A stretch of 64,000 nucleotides of DNA, from the NCBI GenBank assembly GCA_003118195.1, contig BEXV01000009.1, forward strand, positions 83,216 through 147,215. Reading direction: 5' to 3'. Under the pieces are notes generated by a model that was given only the letters and a program-made list of their open reading frames with translations, did no database searches and was not told the DNA's origin. The DNA is from Hemicentrotus pulcherrimus. Taxonomy: Eukaryota > Echinodermata > Echinoidea > Camarodonta > Strongylocentrotidae. Below, one piece after another: positions 26,708 through 39,400 of the stretch. The number at the start of each line of letters is the position of its first letter. The first letter of the stretch is position 1. The position numbers and the translations under genes are program-made.

Positions 26708-26786
26708 ATGGTTAACGAGGCGTTTAACATCTACTATTCTTGTTCACCTATAGTCTACCGGATTAGGCTTTGATTCCAGTGTTAGT

Positions 26787-27024
26787 TTTACGAGAGAAAA
26801 ATGCGTGGAGAGAAAGATCGGGTTTACGAGACAGGTGCTAGATCAAAATGAACTTGATTTTACCATCAACACGCAAAGAGATTCCTTGCTAGTATTATAC
26901 TAGCAAGGAATCTATTTATTTAGGCTCCATCTCTTCCGTGTTGATGGTAAACTCAAGTTCATTTTGATCTATAGCGCCTGTCTCGTAAACCCTATCTTTC
27001 TCTCCTCGAAGTTTTCTCTCGTAA
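26787..27024. mobile_element. Long inverted repeat / foldback MITE, 238 bp
   Basis: The two arms of about 105-130 bp are closely matching reverse complements. They start TTTACGAGAGAAAA and share GGTTTACGAGACAGG and GATCAAAATGAACTTGA. They meet at a tight central palindrome, ATTCCTTGCTAGTAT / its reverse complement, at 26881-26911. The right arm carries roughly 15-20 extra bases next to the centre. No coding capacity. Confidence 0.85.
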
Positions 27025-27432
27025 ATATTAAACCTGTGGCATTAATATCTATTTTACAGGAAATTTTGCTAGTGATTTAGGAATGAGTCAAGTAGAATAG
27101 AAGCTGTACACACATGAAGCGTGTCTGATCGGTTGTACTGACTGTTATTATTGTGAGCCAATACATTAAGAAAGATCAACTCGGCCTATTGGCTTTAGAT
27201 TAACATGAGAACGACGCAAAATATCTGCAAGGATCTGTATAATTTGTCTTTGAAGTTGGTTTATGTGCCTTTTCACAGATTCTATAGGCATCAATTAAAA
27301 AAAAAATAAAAAAAATAATTCAACTTACACGTGAAAGTGCTACTGTGATATAATCTACGGTTTATTCTAGTTTAATCATTATATCTAAGATATAGTTCCG
27401 TAATGTATAAAGGTATGTCGGTACAAAAACAT

Positions 27433-27454
27433 GCTCTCTCTCTCTCTCTCTATC
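27433..27454. repeat. (CT)n microsatellite
   Basis: About ten CT units. Confidence 0.93.
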
Positions 27455-30323
27455 CGTCCTTCCCTCTATCGTCATAATGTACATTATTTTATTCATGCTT
27501 CGATGTCATAATAAAAGAAAATTATACAAATCATGTTTGAGGCTTCTCTTATAAATAATGCACGAAACACTTAAGCTAATGTTCAAGATTAATTGCGGGA
27601 AACCAAAATACATCACAAAGCAACCCTAAATAAACATACCAACTCATATTTCCATTGAAGCATTACAGCGATAAAAAATGAAATAAAGTGGCATTGTATT
27701 TTAATCTTATGTCAATTTATCTCATAAAAGATAAATAATAAATTGGTTATTCGAGGGGAAGCTGATTAGTCTAATCGAAATAGAAAAGTTGTGCTCGATT
27801 TATCAGCATCAGTCACCGTTCAAAAAGGAGTGTAAAATGATTGCAGAATGAAAGGCGACATTAGAGCATTCAAGTAATGATCTCTCAATCACTTGTATGA
27901 GTGGTTATGGGGAAACCAAGTGAACATTAACATGATTTGCACGCTCAGATTTTCTCATTTGGGAGGCCAATTTTAAGGTATTCTGATCGAAAAGAGCCCC
28001 CTATGAATCATTATCGAACTAATGTATTATCTGGTTCGTCCATGACTGAAAAGAGGGGCTCCGTTGTACATTAACGCTGCAATTTTCTTCATATTTTCTT
28101 AAATGTTTTTTTTAAGGATTTCATACAAAAATGGCTGTTTTCAACCCTTTCGAGATCTTTCGTTTCTTTGAGTGTTGGTATATTACTGGTTCAGTGTTGT
28201 TTATTTCAGAATTCGCTGCAAGATTTATAGACCCGCAGAAATGCTGGCCGATTGGCGTGGATTGATTCCTAAAGCGTTGATGAATAAATGAATACGATAT
28301 AATCCCATATTAATGAGGCTATAAAGAAAAGAGTGTTTATTATTATAATCACAGGAAACTAGAATACACAATAATTCCCAATTCTATTACGTGGTGCAAA
28401 AGTACCATAATGGATATTTTATAGAGTATAGCTACTTTATGTGTATGAAATAGTGTGTATAGAATAGTGTGTGTGAATGAGGATATGTTGATACTGGCTA
28501 TCTTCCGAACTATATTTTCAGTCAAATAGCGCCAGGGAAAATAATAATATTTGTTACTTAATTGTGATATTCCTTCAGTTTCAAACAATAGTCTCTATCA
28601 CAGACTGTATTGCGTGGTGATAATGGACCGCACCCCTTACATGTATATCTCCAATAGCAACTATTAAAGTCATCCGCATTAGACGGGTATCCTCATCTCG
28701 TTGAAAGTGGTCCATTATCCAGGATTTGAAGTGCTCCTGGAGAATGCCCCAGACTGAGGGACGAAATGCAATTACTTCACCGGATTACATCATCAATCGA
28801 GCCAATCTCTTAATAAATCCACGGAGTCATCCAGTACTCCAGATTGAAAGGTCTTCACCCTCTACGATTTTGAGAGAAAAAACCTGTTATTTTGTGCTTT
28901 AGATAATTTTAAAGATTTGGGAGGTGTTCTGTTTGTAATGCCATGCATACCAAGCAACACAAAATATAGGTGGCTTTTGAAGAAGGAACAGACTATACAA
29001 CTGGTCTGTACTAAATCCTTTGGGATTCTATGCTATTCTATTATTGTTTTGGTAATGTGGGAAGGTGAGGAAAATCGTGGATGTGGAAGAAGTTGGGGGG
29101 ATCAGTACAATCTAGATGTAGAATGTAGCGAAATGTTAGGTGTGCTTTGTAAATGGTTGATGAAAGATTCTGCCTGTCTCGTGTATTTTAATACATGACT
29201 GCATACTATATACGTTTGTTATTCATCCCTCGCTTTCCATTATATTCCGGACACGGTTATGAGGAGTATTAAGCGTATAGTTGTACTTTCACTTTTGTTC
29301 TTATCTTGGAAATACCCTTAAAGTGATATTCCATTCATTGTTCCATGAACTTCCATTCAAACGAAATGCACATTAGAATTGACAAAAACAGCTGCATTAA
29401 ACATCAAAAGAACTGAAAACTTCACTTACAACTGCCTTCCATCTTCGCTTAGCTTGTGCGTCATCAATATTAATTATATAAATCGAAAACAACCCATGCC
29501 CATTATGATTGTGCAATTTTACGAAAGGTATATTTTCAAAATTGCACCTGTACGAAAAAGGCGTCGGAGTATAATACCATCAACGACGTATTTGAGATAT
29601 TGATAACAAACATACCCTGCATGTACGCCTACCCGCGATCAGTTGTTAATATCACAAAATAGAAAGGGTCGATGACTCACCTGTTTCTACGTAATGTCGT
29701 CTGTCTTAGGATTTTCTATGGTGTGTTGTTGAAAAAAATGATTGGTAGGAACGAAGAATATTTGTCCTAACGACTTTTAGTCACGTTATTGGAAGACCAC
29801 TGTTCTCATTATGTATTGTTCTTGAGGAGAAATGGCTGGTAATTTACATAGAGTTACATCACCAGCATAATAGTTGTCTTTAATTTGTATAGCACCATGT
29901 CTGTCACTTCGGGATAGACCTTAGCGCTTAATATTTAGAAGACCTTCATTGTTATTATTATTAATGTAACAATAGTAATGATTATAAACTCATATATTTG
30001 TATAGCTAACTATCTAATTCGTGTACAACCCCTAATTTTCGTGAACAGAATAGTACAAACTAGGTACGCCTTTTAGATTGCTAATGACGTTATTTTTTCA
30101 ACATACGGGTACAAATATCAATTACAACATAAATTAAACAAAAGAGACATTCTGCACGCTCTGTTGGTGGTATATCTATTTGTTCAGCTGTGAAACAGGA
30201 CAGTTGTTTTTAATGGGTGTCTTGTCTAGCTATTAAACGAAAATGTCATGCGGTAAACCACTACGAAAGCATCATCCTCGATCGGCTATGTTCACATGAG
30301 GAAAACACTCCATTAGAAAGTTT

Positions 30324-30637
30324 GCTCATCAAATTCACACTCTGCCTATCACCTTTGAACACGGCATTATTTTGTTAAACCCGCACTATGAACATGACAT
30401 ACAAAGAAAGCGGACAAAATGTACAGTTCCTCAGGTAGACAAAGGAACATCCCTTCACTGCTATCATGTAAAAATGTGTAGAACAGGTGAATATGCATGT
30501 GACACCTGTTCTACATAATTTACATAATAGCAGTGAAGGGATGTTCCTTTGTCTAACTGAGGAACTGTAAATTTTGTCCGCTTTCTTTGTCAGTCATGTT
30601 CATAGTGCCGAGTGGATCGAGTTTAAATTTGATGAGC
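30324..30637. mobile_element. Long inverted repeat / foldback element, about 314 bp
   Basis: The arms match closely over about 110 bp: CACTATGAACATGAC at 30384 pairs with GTCATGTTCATAGTG ending 30607. They include CAGTTCCTC and AAAGGAACATCCCTTCACTG. The loop is short, between GTAGAACAGGTG and CACCTGTTCTAC. Weaker matching extends to outer words GCTCATCAAATT and its complement at the far ends. Noncoding. Its arms are unrelated to those of the 26.8-kb element. Confidence 0.82.
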
Positions 30638-30758
30638 TCACACCCTAGTAAACTGTAACTACTAGGGTAAAGCTCTAATGGGGTGTTCTCGTCATGATAC
30701 GAGTCTCTAACCTGATTCTAATTATATTCTAATCACTTTTGCTGTCCATACAATGCCA

Positions 30759-30917
30759 GGGCCCCGTCTTACAAAGAGTTGAGATCAATCTCAAAATGGC
30801 AATGGCCTATCAAGATAATCGTTACATGCGCGTATTGTACAGCACGCGCACTATCAACCAATGAGAACCGTTGTTTCAAAACTGCGATCGATCGCAATTC
30901 TTTGTAAGACGGGGCCC
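30759..30917. mobile_element. MITE with GGGCCCCGTCTTACAAAG ends, 159 bp
   Basis: Perfect 18-bp terminal inverted repeats (30759-30776 and 30900-30917) flank a short interior containing GATCAATCTC and GCGATCGATCGCAA words. A diverged relative with the same GTCTTA...TAAGAC ends and ATTGATC/GATCAATCGCAA interior lies at 55513-55665. The two copies support a repeat family. Confidence 0.85.
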
Positions 30918-33201
30918 AGATCTCATTCACCGTTTTTGTTTTCTCCATACACATCGGGGTATCTCACAAAGATAAGATTGTGCAATCCATACAGTGTGAG
31001 TTATATCTGTGTGATAAATTTAAAAAACCTGCATGAATTCCGATACCGTATGGACAGCAAATTTAGATGACATTTAGTCTGTTTATAGAGTCAGATTTTG
31101 GTGTGAAGAGAAATGCAGCATGAAATCTCACAACGTAAAGACAGCGAGTATGATGGAAATGAAACCTCAGAGGAATCAATCTGTAGAGGCTGGTATAAAT
31201 ACAATTGTATAAAATGATAAAAACAGGTGTCTTTAATAGGGAATCGACCTGCTCCGTGTAGACGTTGTTTTTAATTACAGTAATACCATATTTAATTTTC
31301 CGGGCCCGTCTATTTCAGTGTAATCAATATCATATTCAGACAATCAAACTAAATTTACTTGATAACAGTATATAGTAGGTAAGTTTAATTACAATATGAG
31401 TCGGTGTTTTTTTCTAAATATTATCTTTTTGTCCACAGTCATAATGTAAATATAAGTATAATAGCCGACGTTCAATACATTTCACATCCGAAGCGTGTCA
31501 CCCGCATTATGCATTCCCACACAATATTCAAAGAGACATCAATACTGCCATATATAAAGAATGTTTTCATTGTTTCACAATTAATATTATGACGTCAATG
31601 AATGTGTAATGTATCGTATCAATCTCAAGGCATTCACGATATATCACATTATGCATGCACCACACCGTTATCGGATTGGGGAACGTTTGGAATATGGATT
31701 TGTTGAAATGTCATAAAGATAAGAAGATTTGGTATGGTATTAGGGTGGGTGTCTATGACGTTGAGATCACAATAAAAATATTTGCTCGAACCCGAGTTAT
31801 ATCATAAGGTCGATTTAAAGTTTGCCTATTATTCGACGAAAAAAAAAAATCTGCTAACGACCATTCTAATCTCTTTACAAGACAAATGCCTGATCAGACG
31901 TCAGAAATGATGTTAATCATAGTAGCAGTATAGTATCAATAATTAGAGTAATTATGTGATTAAAAAATGTGGAAATGGCAATAACAAAAATAGAAAAATT
32001 CATTTAAAAAGAGAAATTAACACGAATCATCTGACATTCGGTAGGTGTTACCACATACAACTGACAATGAATTTAGTAATGGTTTTATGTCATGGTTATT
32101 GCGATCTTAACGTGATTTTTCACTATCAAAGTGAGACACCATATACACATCACGGGAGAACGTGACACAACAGAAGCTTGTAAAATCATAAGGCGTTTGT
32201 TTTTCAATCTCATGATTGATTCACCATCATCAAATATTTTGCTCTTTCTGTGGAACCTGATTAGAAACGAAAACTAAATGGCAATGAACTCTAAGCATAG
32301 CGGTGATATACCTAAACGAAATGCGATATGTGGGACAGAGGAATCATAAGACTTCCACATATGCCTTCATGATGAATTTAATTTGGAAAATTTGTCAGTA
32401 GCTTTCAAAATTTTCTTGCCATCGGGCAATTTGTCTTTTATGGTTGACAAGGCGTCTGGACGCTGGAATTGGAACTCATAGAATCATCGTTAATGAATTG
32501 ATTAGGATTATTGGGCATTGCAAGGAAAGTTGGCCTACGGGGTTTGTCGTATGTTCATAAAAATAACGTCGCGTCGGGTTACGCACTTATAAAGATCAGC
32601 GGGATAACGGACGACCATGTGAAACCTAATCAGTATTGGAATGAAGGCGATGGTGAGAAGCAAGATAACGCTTAACTTGAAATAGAAATGGCAGGAAAGT
32701 AAATCACAGATATGATTGCACAGTATAGTTTTTCAGAGCCAACAATAACTGACAAAAACAGCAATGGCAAAAAAAAGAACAAGGGGATGTGCGTCAGATT
32801 TTCGGGAGATTAAGTGTTTTGTCTCATGTTTAAATTCAAAATAAAATGTCGTTTCCGCAGTTTCTCGTGATCGGCAGAAGAAGATTGAAGAACAGCTTAC
32901 GATTCTAGATTCTATTCAGTAGTCATGGTTACTGCAACGCCCAATAGTAAACAGACATGACCCAATTTCATTTAGGAATTACTTTTAAGGCATGTGCCTC
33001 GGTCAGGGAATCCTGGATCCGACTTGGACATTGTACTTTGACAAGCTATCCGCTTAATAACTACCGAAGGTCAAGTGTATTGTGATAATCTTTCAATTGA
33101 ACATCTTTATTAACTGTAAACTATCAATACGTGTATAGATATAACTCCATATTACCAGATAAGCTTTCCAATTGTTTTCAGCGTAACAGACCTTTCAGGT
33201 G

Positions 33202-33300
33202 TATTGGTATTGGTATTGGTATTTATTTTCCATATCACAATATTAAAAAGGATACAAAGTAAATGCATGTACATAGTAAAATCAATAGTAAAGTGAATGC
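33202..33300 (-). mobile_element. Possible non-LTR retrotransposon 3' tail
   Basis: The sequence TATTGGTATTGGTATTGGTA runs into TTTATTTTCC. Read on the minus strand this is GGAAAATAAATACC followed by ACCAAT repeats. That is the kind of short-repeat tail after an AATAAA-like signal seen on truncated LINEs. No reverse-transcriptase coding sequence is visible nearby, so assignment is tentative. Confidence 0.35.
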
Positions 33301-34880
33301 CAGGATAACCCATTCAGCTTTGTTAGTATTACAAAACAGTTCTTCACTGGGGTCCAGGAATTAAGATATCAACAGTTATTATACACGGAAAGCATAACTA
33401 TTTACCTTTTAAAAATGTGGTTTAACGTGTATAGTTTTTAGTTTTTATACCATTTTCATTGATAGATTCATACCCAGCTGAGGTGGCAGTTTAACGGTAA
33501 GAATGTTCGGAATATATTGCTCAGTTTAATTACATCATGTTCAATGTCCTTCAAAATTGATAAACAGTTATACATGTACTTTACGCAGTGTGATTCTTTT
33601 AATCCTGACAGAAATGATGAGCAACAACTCTTGTTTGCAATGAAGAAACCTCAAAGGTACACTGTACAACCCTTATTGTGACAAAAAAAAATGATGTATG
33701 TTCCTCTTCGACTGCCATCGCGATATTTGTCATAAATTATGGAGTACAGAAAACATCCGAAGTGATTTATGTGGAGAGGGTCATAACGTAACTAAATGCC
33801 AGACGTACGCTTCCTGTGTTTATCAGAATATTGAGTCTTTGATTTGCACTTGAAAAACTCTTGTATCCTGTAAATTTTAATATCACTCCTTACTCCGATC
33901 ATGTGATCAAATCTTGGTAGGCCAAGTAAGACGAATTAAAGGAGGTTGATATTTACTTTCTTAATGAGAGATGTTTCACTCAACTTTGATTCCGGATGTA
34001 TAGGTGTTAAAAGTATATACTTTTGTTTTTGAATATGGAATTTCATTATATGGCAATGACAATATAACATATCACAGTCGAAGTCACAAGAATATGCCAT
34101 TTTTCGTGATTAAACGAAATTATACTTCAATGCCTCGATACGAATTATTGAATTCTCCTGTTATTGATAATTGTATTTCAATGGTCAAAATAAAAAAAAT
34201 ATATATTACATGTTGTTAGGTAGGAGCCATCATGTTTGTCCTATGTAGCAACAACACACAGGCACATGCATACATGTATTTATATTACGATAATGGCCTA
34301 TTGTATTTCGTTACGATAACCACTAGATTATTATTGTTGGTGTTTTTTGTATTAATTAATTTTGACGTACCAAAATAAACATTTTGATCCACTGAATTGG
34401 AATGCTATACTAGGCTAATACTTTAGTAGCATTTCTGTTGTCATAAAGATCGATGAGTTAGCAGAGCTGACATTTAGTGAACTCGACTAGCTAAATAACA
34501 AGTACACCCCTAAGTAAACTCTAACGGGTCGTAAACGGTAAAGAGGCTTCACATTGGTCTATACACTACTAATACCTGACATTTTGTTTGCGTTTTTGGC
34601 AAATGCCAGCACTTCACGATATAATTCAATGTATTTTGTTGTTGTACAAACTACACGTCAAACAACATAGACTGAAGAATACTATTTATTAAAAAATTGG
34701 TAGCATGTGGTCTTAATTAATCATGCAATCGGTTTTCATTATCACGTATGCGTCACATTTGGAATAATTGAAGAAAGCGCCACCAAAGCTATTCATTTTG
34801 ATAAACATGAGGCTTACAACAGTGGCATGAGGAAGAACGTACAGGACTTTTTATTGTGTATCGTTTTCAATCTGTGTGAG

Positions 34881-34945
34881 TTTGGAGCCAGAAAGGGGTG
34901 AGCTCTGTGTAAAATGAAATGAGTAGACACCCTTCTGGCTCCAAA
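34881..34945. repeat. Hairpin-forming inverted repeat next to the PDE intron 1 donor
   Basis: TTTGGAGCCAGAAAGGGGTG (34881-34900) pairs with CACCCTTCTGGCTCCAAA (34928-34945) with a 27-base loop and one or two bulges. In the PDE pre-mRNA it would begin 43 bases after the exon 1 donor. It may be a tiny MITE or an RNA structure. Confidence 0.75.
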
Positions 34946-34988
34946 AGAAAGTTCGATTCATTCTCTAATTAGTATGATCGAAACTTAC

Positions 34989-36125
34989 CTCAACAGGACT
35001 GGATATCTTGACAGCGCGGCCAGTCTCGGCAACCTTTCCAATCAAGCTCTCACCAACCTTGACTATAAGAGATCCTTCTGGATCTGTTTTTCCAAATCCA
35101 AGTAACCAATCCGTGGGGCGATGTGTAGGAACTCCCGGTGAGAGATCACGTTTCTTTGACACTAGTACTTCCTTTCCTTTAGGTCCTTCAAGCAGGAATA
35201 GTTCTACACGTTCGGCGTCGACTAGAATACCCACATTAGAGAGGATCTTACCACGGAGACTGTTAAGGTCTAGATCGTGAGAGATATCTTTGACAAGAGC
35301 CAGGAAAAACTCGCGTTCGTTCGCTGATCGTAGCTGAAGCTTTGCTTCGTGAGTGATGCTTGTACGATGCGGGAGACGTACCCGAGGTTCCAACAAAGAG
35401 CTCAGAGTACTTGCAAAAGTCTGAGGTGGTGGCACCGTCGAGGCTCGACGTAATCTCCTCCTTCCTGCGAAACCTTTGCCAGTGCCATCACCCATGGCTC
35501 TCTCCTTGGGTGACAATGGCTCAGAGTCTAATTGCATAGAACTATCACGCGCACCAGTTCCAGCGGCCCACGTGCTGAATACAGTCTTAGAGCGCGCTTT
35601 CGCAAAGTCCTGTCGTAGGTATTGCCTTGACCCTGATCTGGGTCTAACAGGGATGTTCGCAATCCCTTCATCGGATGAGTTACTTTCGGATTTGTCTTCC
35701 GGCTCAGATAGTGTCACTCTTCTGGTAGTTTGAGGAGACAAGGGTTGTATCGGTGGTATGGGTGGATTGTTAATGGGACCCGGAGAGTTTGGACTTGGTG
35801 TATTCGTTGGACTAGTAGAACTCAGAGGTGAAGCTTCATCTTCATCTTTGTGCAAGTCCAACCACTTCTCAACCAAGTCTCTGTTGGCACCCTTTAGAAA
35901 AAAGTCTTCGAACCAATCACGGTTTGCATCTAGCCACACCTCAACTTGTTTCGGTTTCATGACCTCCAAGTCACCTTCGGGCTTCCTAGCCTCCATGTCT
36001 GTCTCAGATTTCTCTGTGAGGCTTTGAGATATCAGGTCGACCTGGGCAACATCCAGCATACAGATTCGCACGGTATCATACACGTTGCGAAGAAACCTCC
36101 ACGGTATGCAGTAATAGAAATTCAT
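34989..36125 (-). CDS. PDE11-like cyclic-nucleotide phosphodiesterase, exon 1 (N-terminus and start of GAF-A)
   Basis: First coding exon, 379 codons from the ATG at 36125-36123, ending at GAG|GTAAGT in phase 0. An in-frame TGA at 36134-36132 limits the start. Internal ATGs at residues 44 and 56 are alternative starts, and residue 56 (MKPKQVEVWL) aligns best with the human PDE11A4 start. Residues 60-92 (VEVWLDANRDWFEDFF, LVEKWLDLH) match the conserved PDE11 N-terminal helix pair. Residues 97-265 are S/P-rich and presumably disordered. RRLRRAST (223-230) sits where PDE11A4 has its PKA/PKG phosphosite (LLRKASS), followed by the shared block LSSLLEPRVRLP. GAF-A begins near 268 with FFLALVKDISHDLDLNSL. 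Family members hydrolyse cAMP and cGMP in the cytosol. The similarity to PDE11, rather than PDE5 or PDE10, rests on this N-terminus. The exon is intact. Confidence 0.93.
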
Positions 36126-36344
36126 CAAGTGTCATATTAGTATCACCAGCGGGCAAGAAAAAGGTGAAACGATGAAGTACGTTGAATCATCCGCATAAAT
36201 TAAGAAATAACACTATGTGGATGGCCTTGAAGATCATGGACCAGACGACCAAGACTCACATTCCAGTAATGAAACCAATCGATCATAACTGGCTCATCTC
36301 GGTAGCGATATAATCCTCAATATATGATCACCGTCTCTCAGTAT

Positions 36345-36475
36345 TTACTCCAATGGTAGAGCATCACCAGAAATCCCAACCATATTTGACTTGCCGGAGT
36401 GACCTCTGGGGAGCTGCCGACGCTCGATTCTCACGCGCGATATAATTAGGTGGTATCGATCGGAACGGTTATATA
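36345..36475 (-). promoter_or_regulatory. Possible TATA promoter and 5' leader of the PDE11-like gene
   Basis: On the minus strand TATATAAC lies at 36475-36468, followed by a locally GC-richer stretch (TCGCGCGTGAGAATCGAGCGTC) in which a start site near 36445 would be expected. That would give a leader of about 320 bases. The leader would contain a 12-codon upstream ORF (ATG at 36383, TAA at 36347-36345) before the main ATG. All of this is inference. AT-rich DNA yields many TATA-like words, and an upstream noncoding exon cannot be excluded. Confidence 0.25.
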
Positions 36476-36479
36476 CCGA

Positions 36480-39400
36480 GATGGTTCATAGATCTATAAA
36501 GATGGTGACGGTGTAGAGACACGTGCCGAAAATGAGTGCATTCGAGTGGACCAGATATGATGGGGGAATCTATAATGAAGCGAACTCAGTGGTGATCAAT
36601 AACGCGCTAACTTATGGCAATGACGAATAGTCCTCCGTCAAAGCAAAACATGCGATTCGGTTATTATTCCAGACATTTATTTCCCAGGTAAAGGAAACTG
36701 ATCTTCGAGGGTTGTGGTTTTATACTGAACACACGAGTTTCTTCCTGATCATTTGGTAGGTAACGTTTCCATGAAATATTCCTATGACATAATCCGCACA
36801 TGGAATCAAACTGTTCAGAGGTTTACACGATTCTGTGGAAGTAAAGAAGATGGAAAAAGAAATATATTAGTGACAGCATTGAGGAGATATTGTATGAAAT
36901 GGTTTTAAGATTGATAATGCCACCTAGGGAAATTCCTTAAATAAGGATCTCTAGCTGCGAACTATTACTTTATGATGAATGAACGCAGATTTTGTTCCTT
37001 TCTTCTCCAGTTGGGGTGGTAAAAACTAGAGTTCGATTTCAATTAACTGTACAATCAAATCTCATGTGTTGTACGTGTGCAATAGTCCGGTGACACAATC
37101 GAATGTTGTTGAATGCTCTACTGCAGTCTTTACCAGCGTGTTAAATACATATAAAAAGTGTACACAAAAAAAAAATGTTAACAAAAAGTTCCTGGTAAGT
37201 GGTAACTATACCTGTTATCGGCTATTATGGAAGGTGTGTGAACAAAAATCGATTCGTGCAAGAACACGTAAGCACTCAAACTTCATTTGTTTTCATTCGA
37301 TTTCAGTGTTTCTAGAAATTGCCCCACTGCCCTACATTTCAACCCGTGGCATACCGGGAAGATACTCAATTATTCATTGGTGTGAAATATTTAGTATACT
37401 TCTTCTAATCTGGACAATAAAAATCAAGCGAAGATTTTAATGAAAAAGAGGCACTCGTTTCAGTATAATGAGCGCTCGTCTGCATAAGATAGTAACACAT
37501 GGGACGTAAAACATGACACTCAAAGAATATAGGTTCCCGATGACCCGAGTTATAGGCCTAATGATTTGTCTTTTTTTTTTTAAATAGGGAAAGGACTCTG
37601 TGTTTCATGGCTGAATTTGTGACAACAAAATAATGAGTCTTGTTATAATCAGCAAAACAGATCAGTGAAGAGGGTGCTATTCATGGCGTGGGTCGAGCCA
37701 ACAGTTCAGGAAATTTATATTGAGAACTCTATCACGACAATATCCTGCACATCATATACCTCTAGTTTACAAGTAGTAAGATAATTTGCAAGGATATACC
37801 CGGAATTTCTACTTTAGTCGATACAATTTTTCCATAATGATGATGAAAGGTAAAGGTTTTCATCTATTTTTCTTTGCTGCAATCTACTTCATGTAACCCC
37901 AAACCACGTTCCGTTGCCTGTTGGCCTGTCTTTTTTAACCCTCCTGGCTCCGGTCGTAGCTTGTTTTTCCTTCTCCCTCCGCCCAATCCCCGCCCCAAAC
38001 CCTTTCCATCACCCCTTTAGGAGCGTCCAAACATTCCCCGAAGGAACCAGCTCTTCGCCAATGATTTTATGAGGCTGAAAATCAGGCTAACTGTATGCAT
38101 GATCACATCGGCTAAGTACATTAGACTCCTCTTGAATCCAGTAGCCCTGCGAAACTTGATCCTGGAGATCCACGTAATCAACACGCACATTTTCAGGCAT
38201 TTTGTCTCCAGTTTCCTTCAATTTCTACCCGAAATATGCAGTCGGAGTGAGCGCACATCCATCTTGTTTATCATCAACAGGGTAAGAGCTGCGAAGATAC
38301 CCTTCTCTAAACATGTGCTTCTCGTTTGAGAGCGGCGACTATTATATCTCCAACTCATCAATGTGATTTTAACAAACATAACACTGAAGTTAATGACATT
38401 TTACTAGCTATTCTACCTAACATAAAAATGAAGGCGTTACAGATTTAAAAGTGGAACTATGGCGTCATTGACTATCATGATCATTAGATTTATCAGATTG
38501 CAATTATTATAAGCATTTTAAACTAATATTGGAAATAATTCACATTACCGAATTGCTTTTTATATTATTTTTTATCATCTACGGCTATTGTATTTATTTC
38601 GTTCCTTAAAACATCTATAAACGTGCTACCAAAAAACATCGAGAATTTTCGGGGAAATTCGAAACTACAGTAACTCATTATTGAGGAATCATAATCAAAA
38701 TAATTAGGGATAACCCATGCTACAGCGAAATATATAGGAGGTATATATCCTCCTAAAGATGACCGATTTGGAATTAAGTACCTACCTTGATGTTGGTAGC
38801 TTTCCAAAGTTTACTCGTTTCAACTGGACAACGCAAGAGTCAAAAAGTAGCCACCAAGATTCCACAATAAAACCATATTGAACAACACTTGTTTACGCGA
38901 TCACGACTTAAGATCCAAAATATCCTTCGAATAAACCCATACTAGAGAAAAGGACTAAAACGCGAGAAAAACTCAAAAAGGGCTTCCATGCTGTTATTCA
39001 GAGACAATTTTACAAAGGGCACAGACGAAAAGGCCTTTCGCTCCTACCCGATATCACTGTTCGCCTAACACTGATTGTTGGTGTTTTGCAGCACGTTCGT
39101 ATACTTTACCGGGCGTGCATCTACGCCGCACAACCAAATAGAACTCGCTCTTTGCGTAATAGAAGAACAGCGCATGCGTACTGCGTCAATATAAAATTAT
39201 TCATTATAGAATGGGCGAGAGATGAGCTATCTTAGGTTTGCGATCCCATGCATTATCATTTAATGAACCGTTAGTAATAGGCTTTTTGCAGGGTACGATG
39301 GTTAATACAAGAAGAGGGGCTCCATGATGAAATAAAAATGTGTCTTTTCACCGTATCGTTGCCACTTTGTTACACCTTCCTGGTTACACAGTGACTGAAC

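Larger units (their letters stand above)
9763..34988 (-). other. Intron 1 of the PDE11-like gene (25.2 kb)
   Basis: A 25,226-bp intron with donor GTAAGT (34988-34983) and a pyrimidine-tract acceptor ending at 9763. Exon 1 ends with residue E379 and exon 2 resumes at the next aligned GAF-A residue, so I infer no coding exon in between. Identified content is mostly mobile or repetitive: foldback elements at 17.4, 18.1, 21.3, 26.8, 30.3 and 30.8 kb, a GGGGCAC minisatellite at 19.4-20.8 kb, and microsatellites. The stretches 9.8-12.2, 14.2-15.7, 15.8-17.3, 22-26.4, 27.5-30.3, 31-33.2 and 33.4-34.8 kb are AT-rich with no gene I can support. Confidence 0.88.

Noticed and set aside
35008..36140. Plus-strand open frames over PDE exon 1
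   Set aside because: Antisense shadows of exon 1 with no recognisable domain.
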